Shown here: piece by piece, positions 10,201 to 22,200 of the stretch | How the letters are laid out: every line of letters begins with the position of its first letter | Numbering within the stretch: the stretch's first letter is position 1 | DNA from: Coccinella septempunctata | Lineage: Eukaryota > Arthropoda > Insecta > Coleoptera > Coccinellidae | DNA: 64,000 bases | Assembly: GCF_907165205.1 (NCBI RefSeq) | Contig: NC_058189.1 | Coordinates: 21,450,001 to 21,514,000 of the forward strand | Direction: 5' to 3' | Made by a program: the position numbers and the translations under genes | Notes under the pieces: model-generated | Seen by the model: the letters and a program-made list of their open reading frames with translations, nothing else | Database searches by the model: none | What the model was told of the DNA's origin: nothing

Positions 10201-13200
10201 AAACTATGGTATAAAGCCGAATGTTTTATACGCTATGAGAAAAATCAGAAAAGAGATATACAGGGTGTCCCAGACGCCGACGTCAAGCCGAAAAAAGCTG
10301 ATAGACCAAGTCATGATAGTTATCAGAAAAATATTAAAAAAAATCTAAATTATGTATTTTAAAAATTATTGCCATATTAAAAAAAACGAGAAAATCATCT
10401 ACACACTGTGATGGTTTTTTAACTCCCGTTACTACAAATCTTTATTATTTAGTTCAGGGCACCGCAGGCCAATCAATGACTCATTCTTATTTGCTTCCAA
10501 CCAACCAAAACCAATCCTCAACTTAAAGCAAATAAGAATGAGTCATTGATTGGCCTGCGGTGCCCTGAACTACCTGGAAATACGATTTCTGTCTCGCTTA
10601 CACTTCTCCGTGTCACTCAAACTAGAATCTAGTAGACAAATCTAGTAATAAAATTTTGTTTGAAATTGGGTTTTTTTACAAAAAAAAATTGTCCAAGTCT
10701 AATTGTCAAATTTTCTAACAAATGTCATAATATTTTGGAATCCTTATTAAATGCGCCAACTTTTAAGGTAACTTGCTCAACTAGCGTAGTACATTTTTTT
10801 TTCAGTACAGCCAGTTTAAATGTGGCGAAGTATTAATTTCGCATATTTAGTTGGGCGAAAAGTGTCATTTTCTTCCAAGCTGGCGTAGTTACCTTTGAAT
10901 TTTTGGCGACAGCTCACAGAAGCACTAGTCAAGATTACATAATAAAAATAAAATTGTAAATAATAAAATGCAATAATTTTTAAAATACATAATTTAGATT
11001 TTTTTTAATATTTTTCTGATAACTATCATGACTTGGTCTATTAGCTTTATCCGGCCTGACGTCAACGACTGGGACACCCTGTATAAAATAAGCTCACCTG
11101 ATGTTTTCTGCAGTACCAACGAGAAAAACCTCTGGACACTTAGGATGAATACCAACTTTGAAAATTTTAACGAATTAAAATTCCGATAACAAATATAGAA
11201 CCTACACAAACTTCACAGACGGAATCAAATATTCCGTAGCTTTGTTAGTGGGCACTTTCACTTCGACTTTCTCTTCCGCTTTCTCTTTTGTAGCACTAGG
11301 AGCACTATAGCACGTCCTCTTTTGTCAAAATTTCACTCGAGACGCCCGACACGTCCCGTAACAGTCAGCAGTATTTAGCTGATATTGGTTCACATCCAGC
11401 ATGTGTACGTCGTGTGGCCGTGGGTGAGCTTCTGTCTACCGTGCTTGTTGTATTCGCGCAATTATGACCGAAAATTTGGAGAATTCGATTTGCATTAACG
11501 TACAATCTTTGAAAACAATTCGTTTTTCTTCGCTGGCATTACAGATAAAAAAAAAGTGGCGGTCGTCCAAAACGGAATTTATCGATCACGGATGTAACAA
11601 AATGTAAAACACGCGATTATAAAAGAACGTAAGATCGACACTTTTGAAAAAGCCGAATGGTTATGTGGTTATGAAATTAGTAACAGTCTTTTTGGTTTTC
11701 TTTGTTTATTATTTGTTGGTGATGATGATGATCAAACAGAATGGACCAGATCCGGTGTCAAGGATTTAATCCATTCAAAAGAATAAATTGAAAAACAAAC
11801 TGATTAATTCAGATGCACAACATCCGCAGATAATTAAATCAACAAATGTTACGATCTGAATCGAACTAACAAAAGGAGCCGGCAAATCATTTCAATTTCG
11901 TTGACGAAGGAGTTTTGTTGCTCTGACGAGGTCAAATAATACCGAAACCATGGTCAGCATCTACTCTTTGTCGACGAAATGAAATTTTTGGTGATACTTT
12001 GAGCGATGGTAGTTTGTTTGTTCGATTTAGATCGTAACATTTGTTGATTTAATTATTTGTGGATGTTATGCATTTGAATTAATTTAGTTCATTATTAACC
12101 TGCCTTACTGTGAAGGCGTGATCCATTCACTATTTTCCATGTCCGAGGCAGATCGGTTACTGCCATGATTCGAACCATTCCGCGCTTTTTCCTTTGCTTA
12201 ATTATCGTAATAAAGTCTGAGTTTCTCTGTAATAAAGAGATTTATAATTTTTATCATTCTCAGTAACACTATTTACAAATCTCATCTGTAATAAAGAGAA
12301 ACGACATTAATTGCCCATTATTCACTTATAACAAATTCAATTCTCAAATAAGTTTTCGATAACAAAATTCTATAATGACAGATCACTGACTATGTCACTG
12401 ATTAATATTCTGCTACTGTCTTAAGCCCGTTTGCAACAGCCGAGAATTCTCTACAAAATTCTCGCAAGAAAACGGCAGAGATTATATTGTACGCAACTGA
12501 ATAGAAAATTCTACCGAATCTCGAGTAAATTTTCTAGAGAATTCTCGGCTGTTGCAAACAGGCTTATTATAACACTTTGATCAATTCATTTTAATTTAAA
12601 TCAACAATGCAAACTACTAGCGCAAGATTCAAAAAGAGTACACTGTACTTTTTTCACATGCAAATGCTAATGTTTGTACTACTACTTCCTGAATATCAAT
12701 ATAATAGGTATTCCTATGATTAAGAAATTGCAATAGGTAAAACTTGCCTTAAAAATTTTCATTTTACTCTTACATGAAACCTTTTCACTGAAACTTCAAA
12801 TTTGCAGGATGCACTCCTTGGAATGTTACATCAAGTATTAGCTGGGAAAAGTTTTGAGCTTATTTTGGCTGTTGCTACAGTCCAAGGCCAGCTGGGAACT
12901 TTAGTCAGCAGACTTGTACGATTTAATGAGTGCTCGAAATCGGGTGGTGACAAAAACAGAACTCAATTATTCGATATAAGTTTCCTAATGCTTGTTGCAA
13001 TTGTCCAAAAGTTTGGAGCGAGCACAGTATTTGACATAGATGGAAATTCTCTAGTTGAACAATGGGTAAAATCTTGCATGGTAGAAAGAAATAAACCTAA
13101 AGCTCCTGAGCAGCTCTTAAGATTGGGCGATCCTGCTATGATAGAAACTCTATTGCAGCAGTTCAATGCTGGAGATACGGAGATCAAAGTCAATGTGAAA

Positions 13201-16200
13201 TGGCAAGATGTACTTTTCAATATTCCTGGTGTGATGCACGAGGTATTAGGTGAGTTGCTGAATTGAGGAAGGTGATGACAATTGATAATTTTTATCTTTC
13301 ATTTTTTTTTCAGTTGCTTGGGAACAAGGCTCATTGGCAGCATCAGACGTGAAACGAATTCTGGATGCTTTGAGAGGTCGAATGTGTAGCTTACCTCTAG
13401 CAGCTGCAGCTTGGCTTTGTGCATATATGCGTACTGCACAACAAGATACTTTATTGAAACCTATCAATATGGTTCAGCAATTATTAGCTCCACCAACTAC
13501 AGATGAAGAAAATATGAGATATCGTTGGGAACTTACTTGTGAAATAATTCGTAGAATGCAGAGGGATGTACAGCTGCCATTACAAGCAACAAATAGCCAT
13601 CATCTAGTTTCACGACAACCTGCAGTCAAACAACTTCATGAACTATGGAATAAAGTGAGTTATCTGATTCGTACTATTTTTCATATTTGGCCTTCACAGA
13701 AAATGTTCTGAAAAACATTATTTCACAATTGATACTTTTTTAGTAACATGTCAGTGAGTTTTAATATTGATCTTCAACAATATTGATTGTGAAAAATTTG
13801 ACTTGTCATTTCGACTAATGAGGTTCATTGTGGCTCACCCATTCTTATCCTTCTGATTTAGGTGATTATACTCAAAGGAACACTTCCCAAAAACTCCTAA
13901 CAATATATTTGTCACCGGCAATGTGTATAGAATGCTTGAAAAGGCCACGCAATGTATGAAATCTATGAAATATTATTCATTTCATACATTGCCTAGGGAT
14001 TTAGAGAATACCTAACCCTAGCAAGCAATCTGTTCAAGGTAAGATCGTATTGGACAGTCTTTGACGATAGAGCGCGTTCGTTCGTTGCGAATTCATTGAA
14101 ATGGCGGCTTATCCTATCAACGATTGTCTTTGATATCCATTTTAAATAAGAAGTAAACATATCATCTAGGATCGAAAAACAATTATTTTTAGTTTTTAGT
14201 TTCAATGATTTCGGAACTACTTTACTATTTATTATGAATAACACCGAGTTAACAACCAAATATTTCGAGAAATTATGGAATTACGTACTAATAACTTGAA
14301 ATACCAGGTGGTCAAAAAGCTGACTTCAGCTTTCTTCAAATATTGAATTGTTATGGCCGATATCACAGCCATAATTGAACTCCAAACAGATTATACGATT
14401 TTCGCAAAATGAGTTTTCAAACCACGACACCTGTTTCGCTATCACAATAGCAACTTCTCTTCAATTCAATATTCGAAGAAAGCTGAAACCAGCTTTTTGG
14501 CCACCTGTTATTTCAAGTTATTGGTACGTAATGCCATAATTTCTCAAAATATTTGGTTGCTCAGTGTATTAATAGTTTAGTAAACTAAGCAGCAAATGAA
14601 GTGGAGCACCTAAAATTTGCCTTACTTTGACCAGCTATAACTTCGCTATTACTACGCCGATTTCGGATTTTTATCCGGAGGTGGCAAGTTGTATCCTTTT
14701 CCTGGGCATCACTGGCACAGGTTTTTTTTTTTTTTTTTTTCATTACTTGTTGTACAGGCTGAAATTTTAGGAAAAAACCAGACGTTCATGAAATACTGAT
14801 ATTTCCATAGCAACGCAATAAATCGGAAAAATGGCAAAACGTCCCGAGTTATTGACCTAATAATCCACCCAACATAAAAAAACCTGTAATTCCCACCACT
14901 ATTTCCAAATTCTTCTTCTTCTACAACAAGTAAATAATGAAGAAAAAATACCCTCTGCAAGTGCCGCCCAGAAAAAGGATAGAGCCTTCCACCTATTGCT
15001 AAAAATCTAAAATCGGCGAAGTAATAGCGAAGTTATAGCTGGTCAAACTTATACACATTTTCAATTTTATTCATAAAATAAATAGAGTTTGACTGTGGCA
15101 CTGACTGTATGGGGTGGGCAAAATTCGATGGGATTGAAGGGGAGCTCTGAAAAATGGATGGCACGTTTCCGACCTTGACTTTCAATGATGGATACTGGCC
15201 AAAACCGCATCTATCTATCTTCTTTTGTTTTCAAGTTATGAGTGAAAACTCATTTTTCGACACTTCGTAAAGTTTCACTTATATCGAAAAACAAATGTTA
15301 CATTCTAGAGACACTTTTTTATGTACAATGAAGTGGCGTAGTCAAAGATTTTTTTCAGTCTGCCACTTCAGTGATATAATAGTACTTTTTTGAATATAAA
15401 CCCCATGATTTTTTCACATATTCCAGTCCCATATTTTTTCTTCCAATAAAAATAACTCAAACTAGAGCTTCCCTGTCGAAGTCACTTTGATGATCAAAGA
15501 CCATTTCAGTCAGATATTTTTCTACATTTCGATTCATTCCGTCGCCCATGTCATCTGATTGCGGGTGAAGGTCCGTTGTCCTCGGCTTATTGATTCCGAG
15601 CAATTGGCAGATATTATTATTACTAAACAGTAAATTTAGGCGATGCCTATTTTGTGAGTTTATACTCACAAAAAAGGGAAATATAAAATTGAAAGAAAAT
15701 TTAAAAAATAAAAAGAAATAAAAAAAAGGTTAAAAGTGCTAGAATAGCTAAACAAAACAAAGATCATCGGAGAAAGAATTACACAAAACGGTTCCTTTCA
15801 CTCAAATGCCAACTGTAATAACTGTTTTTCAATGAGTTCACTGACACTGAAAAAACCACAATAGGGGGTAACGCGTTCCATAAACCATATATCCGGTTCC
15901 CGAAAAGGCTGGACGCGAATTTCCGCCCTGGATCGGCGTGTGTGATACGCCGAACCGGCTAAACATCTCCTTAGTCAGCACATCCGCCAATATCGAGGCC
16001 TCTTGGTTTGGAATGGCATAAGCATCATTGCAGTCTGAATTACATGGTCTCCAGGCATGCCAGTGTTTTCCCTGCATCATGTTCGATAGTAGAATTGTAT
16101 TCCTGCAGCTTCTCCATCCATCTCGCGACTTGACCCTCTAGATCTGTTTTTAGAAGGAGTTTTATTTATAGAAATGTTAAATGGACTTAACTGCAGCGAG

Positions 16201-19200
16201 CAGCTCTCCTTGTTGCGCAATTACGTTCGGGCTTTGATAGGACCTTGCTGAAATATCCTATTAACTTTTTCTTGCCCATTTTGTATTTGAGACAATATGC
16301 CTCCCATTCGAAGTCCCTTCTATCCTCCATCAGTCTCGTTAAAGGCTTCGCGATATTGGCAAATCCAAGGATGAATTTTCTATAGTAGGTGCACAAATCC
16401 TAGGAAGCTTCTTACGTGGTGCCTGTCGTGCAGTATCGGCCATTCTCGTACGACCTTGATCTCATCTTTCTTTCTTCGTTCGGACTGAGTTTTAGATATG
16501 CAATGTGCAGCCTATCAAAAACGTCTCTTGAATTCTTCAAGTGGTCATCGAATATCAGACCAAAAACAATGGCATCATCCAAATAAACAAGGAACGTCAT
16601 CCAATATAATCTTCGAAGAATGGTTTCTATTATTCGCTCGAAAGTTGCAGGTGCATTACAAAGACCAAATGACATTAATATGAACTGCAACAATTCTGTC
16701 CCAATTGAAAAAGCAGTTTTCTCTTTGTACTTGGGAATTAGTTTCACTTGCCAATACCCGCTTTTCAAGTCGGAGTCGAGAACCATCTTGAGTCAGAGAG
16801 CGCTTCCAAAGTGTCGTCATTCCTTGGAAAGGGGTAACTATCCTTCTGCGTGATTGCGTTCAGACAACGGTAGTCGACGCAAAATCTGGTGCTGCCATCT
16901 TTCTTTTTCACCAGAACCACAGGTGAGGACCAAGCTCTCCATTCGTTCTACATATTAATCATTGTTCGTGCATGTACTTCTGCTCCTTCCCTCTTTGCTA
17001 TTGGAAATCTTCGCGGGTTAAGGCGAATGGGGCCCGAATTTCCAGTTTCGATTCAATGTGTCACAACATTCGCCGTCCCCATTTGAGAATCGTCCGTAGC
17101 AAAAACATCGTTTTATTCAATACAATACAATACAACTTTATTCATCCTTTAGATATTACAGTGATGTATATACTTAACAAATAAAATTACTGGTTATTTC
17201 AACGGTCGAAGCAAAAATTCACCAGTGGTACGAAAACATTTTTCAGTGAACAATTTCTTGATTTCTTTTTGGAAATGATTATCATTTTACACTTCGAATC
17301 TATTGGGTAGATGAATATAAAAGGTTATACCTGTCAGCCTTGGTGATGACTCGTATGATATTTTGGTGTCTAGGAACACATCTTCAAACTCGCCAAGTTA
17401 CATCTAACAAACATTAAGCAATTTAACACATAGATACAGGGAAATGTAAGCAACTTGCAGTTTTTCAATATTCCCCTGCAGGGTCGAGATTGAACATGAG
17501 GCGAATTATCTTCTTCTGTGTGATGAAAACTCTTTCCCATTCAGATGAAGATCCCCACAGGACAATATTGTAACAAAGGTGGAACAAAGACAAGACCATA
17601 ATATACAGATAATATATTGATCAGAGCATCTGTGGGAATTAATCCGACGAATGGCGTTATAAGATCTGTTTAGTTTTTTACATATGTTGTCGATTTGAAT
17701 GTCTCATCTAAAATTTATGTCCTCGTAAAGATCCAAAAATTTGACACACTCCAAAGATTCAAAGCATTCCGTACTCTTTCGATGACAAACATGGGGATCA
17801 AGTCAGAGTTGCGAATCTGGAATCTTATGACACATTTGATTCGACTTTGCAGTTTGATTTCAAGGTCAAGAAGATTTTTTGAATAGGAAATATATATTTT
17901 TCTTTGCATAATATTGATCAGTGTTGAAAAATGAAAACATGTTATTTTTTCCAAACACACATGAGTTGACATCCCGATAATAAAATATTACCGTATCCCG
18001 AAATTTGAAATTGTTTATTATGGGAAGACTTTTTTTCATTTAATTTCTCTTCTCATCTTTCAATTAAAAAAAAAATTACAATTTCTTTTTGTATCCCTCT
18101 TTCTTCTTCATATAAGCTTTGTGTAACAAAGATTTTCATCATAATCATTCTGGGTATTAAACATTTCATATATGTATTCACAACGCTTTATTTCATGGCA
18201 AAAACGTAAGAGATAAAATATTCCTTATTCAAAAAATCTACTTGACCTCGAAATTACCTACTTGCTCCAAGATAAGATTGAAGATCTGCATTCGAAGTCC
18301 CCCTGAAGATTATGAATCTTTTATTTGAAACATTTTCTGATCCAGGCTCTCCCCAAGGAGTTATTTCAGTCCTCCTACTAAGCGCCTTTCTCATTTGAGG
18401 TTGGCGGTCAATGTGGCATATGATTCCCTGTCCAGAGCTTGGTGTAAAAGATGCAACACTGATGTGATTCTAGTCTCTTATATTTCTTAGCCATGACTTC
18501 CTCTTGCTACTGATAGGTATCACGTTTACCCTCGATTTTTCCTTTTATAATGAGCTGTAGTTCTTCCTACGTTGCATGTCGCAAAATATGTCCGAGGTAG
18601 GATATTTCAGGACTTCGTGATTCGACGGTAAAAAAAAAACTTTCAGATGTTGATGAAACCTGGCTTAGCAATCTCAATTCTCCGTCTGATTTCTTCGGAA
18701 TCACCTAGTTGGCTATTTAGTCTCTTCCTAAGTAAAAAACCATTTACGCTCATGTTGATGCTGTTGTTGTTGACTTGAGGAATTTTGCTAAAAATCATGG
18801 TTGTAGTTTTCATTCTATAGATACTTCAGTTTTTATTTCCACACATTTATAGACATTTTTTCATATATCACTTAAATTTTTTTTGTCCCCAGGCTATAAC
18901 TAGAGGATGGCTGGATCATACTTCAGCAAGAGCTGTTCATTGTTTATTGGAAACAGCAGGTCCAACATGGTTGGTACCTTCTGTGGTGCATGAGTTATGT
19001 AAACTTCGCTACAGAGATCAGCTGGCAAGAGGTGTGGATTTAGCCCTAGCGATATTTCATGTTGATATTGTTGGTTGTACGTTCGAGTTATTATCTCTAG
19101 TATTACCACAGTTGTTATATAATACTTTACAAGCCGATTTATTGAAAGAACCTCAAATGCCTGCATTAGCTCGTTTGACCAGCTATTGCATCTACACTTC

Positions 19201-22200
19201 ATACAAAACATTATCAGGGGTAAGTTTAATCGACAATAATCATAATATTTTATCTCGATTCGCCAAATCATATTTCTTTATTTTAGTTTTTTTAGTATTG
19301 AATAAATTTTAGGTAATTATGCAGTTTAGAAAAAACTGTGCCAGGTAAGTGAAAAAATTCGTATTCACCAATTAGGGGTCCCAGATTACGAAAATGTTAA
19401 CGAGAAGTCTGCAATTCTCTTAGTTTTCCCAAAAAAAAAATGGGAAAGTTTCCTTCTGGAACGTGAGGTTAGTGATAGTTATAATTGGTTTTCTCCTTTT
19501 TTCTTAATCAACACTCATTGGAAATGTTCGATTTAGGTAATCTCAATCATTTCCAGTCAAAAAAAGGCTTTCATTTAGCCGAAAACGATGATTTTATATA
19601 TTGTTTACATCCGTATGAGTCGTCATTACCGCCATGATATTTCAACATACGAACTGTCAAACGTTGCAAACTATGCAACGTTGCCAATAGTACATATGTG
19701 TAGTTAAATTGAAGAAATTAGTTCGAATATTGCTTGGGAAAATATGTTCTTAGTTCTTATACAATATTTTCACGCATTGGCATATCAAATTATTATGGAG
19801 CTGTACAACCCCTATAACCACCTAACCCTTCTATTAGGAAAGGTTAGGTTAGGTTTTGTCATGGTGTTTTTTAAAGGATCATTTCTGAAAACGCGGTCAA
19901 ATTCGTAATAGCAAAATGAAAAGAGTCTTTTCAGAGTCTCCTACACCAAAAATGTATCATTATCGAGATGTTAATAACATGAACCATCCAGGAATAACGA
20001 CCAGTACCTATCATAATCAAACTTCTAAAGTTCCCTTCAACCCTAGTAAAAAAAGACACTGGAGAAAGCATTAAGCAATGTGACTCAAAATTTTATTAGT
20101 TAACTGGCAGCTAACCATAGGTTAGCATAGGTTGTCTATGCAGCTAACGCATATGGAATAGTGAACAAAGATATGCTTTTCCTATCCCAACAGTTCGAAA
20201 GGAATTTGCTGACCAACCAGTTTGAGACTTGGCAACGTTGCATAGGAACAGTTCGTAGTTCGAAACATCATGGCGGCCATGATGGTTCACAACGGATGTA
20301 AACAAAGTATAAAATTGTCGTTTGCAACGAATAAAAGGCATTTTTTTGGCAGGATGAACTTGAATGTTGATGAATTTAACATTTCCAACGAGTATTTATT
20401 AAAAAAATAGAAGAAAACTAGCTCTAACTATATATAACCTTACCTTCCAGAGGGAAACTTTTCCATTTTTTTTTGGGAAAACTAAGAGGATTGCAGAATT
20501 CTCGTTTTCATTTTCGTAATCTGGGACCCGAAATTAATGAGTACGATTTTTTTCATCGACCTAGCACAGTTCTTTCTAGACTGCATAATTACCAAATTTT
20601 AGTATAATGCAAATGTGAATTAAAACACAATAAACAATCCACTACGTTTACAACTGCGGCCAGGTAGGGTAGTAAGCGCTCGGAAAATGTTGTCCTAGGA
20701 TATCACACCGAGGCACACCGTTGCCGTGAGGAATTGAATATTCACTGTACTGTAAAATCCGAACTACTTAGTGAAAAGAAGTTTTTGTATTTATATACTC
20801 CATTCAATTTTATAAAAGCACTCGGTTGGTCATGGAAATTTGACGCATTCTACACTAGTAGGAAAATGTGAGGTTATGACGTTTGTCAAACCATTTTTGG
20901 GTTTGTCAAACCATTTTTGGGTTTTAAATCAGCGCTGTTGTCCGTTCAACGTAAAAGTCTCAAAAATTAAATTTTTTTCGTAATGTGAATTTACTTCAGG
21001 AAGTAAATGGGTTCGGAAATCTATGATGAACATAATAGGGAATACTCCTTCTGACGAAAATTTTTATGAAATATCTTTGAAACGTCACATTTTGAAATAA
21101 CCATTCCAACTGTTTCCTAAAAAAAAAATTTTTAAGCACTTAAAAATGAAAAATAAAAATGGGTATTTAAAGTTTAAAGCGTTTTGAGAGAATTGTACAA
21201 GCTGGCAACATCGACTGAAATATGCCTTGATAATAAAGGGCAACAAATGCATTATCTTGATGAGATAGACAAAGATGGCTGTCTGCGACGAACGAGGAAG
21301 GTCGTAAAATTTTATGGGATTTTTATGGCCGGTTGCAGTTGAAGCTCGCCAGTAAGTACGCGCCTGTAGATCAACAGCTGTTATTTTATAAACCAGCTGA
21401 TCGGACATTGTTCTTTTCATTGTCTTGTATGCGGAATCTTAAACTACGCACAACGCGATTTACATTTTAAAACCCCATATTTGAAGGATGATTTTGAATA
21501 GTTTCCGCGGTGAATTTGAAAAAATCATGAATTAAACTCATAATTATTCAGTTTAAACTCGCATATGCAGTGATAACCCAAATTGAGGAGAATACCCCAC
21601 TAACGTTTTAAGGTTTGTAGAAACTAATTGAAAGGATTCCTAATCTAGTTATTTGCATGGAGAGGACAAGAGATCAGTTTTTAAATATATTCATTTTTGT
21701 CACGGAAGAAAATTGAATTACTGACACATAATAATTTTGGGATAATGTTGGTTGTTTTCTTTGGATAAAGGTTGAAGTTGTTTTTTCAAAAAAATAAACC
21801 CAAAAATGAAATGTATCCGATGCAGTGGAAGAGTATGGGTATCTCTCGAAAGAATTAACGGATAATTACAAGAATGTTGAATTCCTCGAAAAAAATCATC
21901 TTGCATTAATGGAAGTCAAAATTGTTGAAGGGAATTCTAAGACTTCTAAGAGGAACTTCATCTTGAAACAAAAAGTTTTCTGCTTGAAAAGTTTTACGTC
22001 CAGTTCCAGGAAAGTCCATTAATATTTGATGCCCATTCAAAATTTAAATCTGTCATTTTTGAAGGGAAAAATTGACGATTAACATTTCGATGGAGTATTA
22101 AATTTTAACGGATTTTCCTACAACTGGACGTCAGTGTATCTATTTTCTATAAAGGGTGACTGGTGATGTAAGCGAGAACGTCTAAGTGGACATAGAGGAC

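Larger units (their letters stand above)
6208..11332 (-). mobile_element. Jockey-like LINE, copy 1 (poly-A at 6208, damaged)
   Basis: This is a two-ORF non-LTR retrotransposon running right to left, with a T-run at 6208-6221 that is its poly-A tail. Its 5' UTR (10116-11332) matches the 5' UTR of copy 2 (39361-39790), apart from an 821-bp insertion at 10261-11081. ORF1 (9075-10115) stops early, and ORF2 has stops in the endonuclease and lacks a block of the RT fingers, so it is dead. It sits in the 7.4-kb MED24 intron, opposite to MED24 transcription. The clade call (jockey superfamily) comes from domain order and zinc-knuckle ORF1, not from a tree. Confidence 0.82.

Noticed and set aside
19736..19760. 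Possible coding in the 19312-20593 element
   Set aside because: Frames are short and symmetric because of the inverted arms; no transposase motif.
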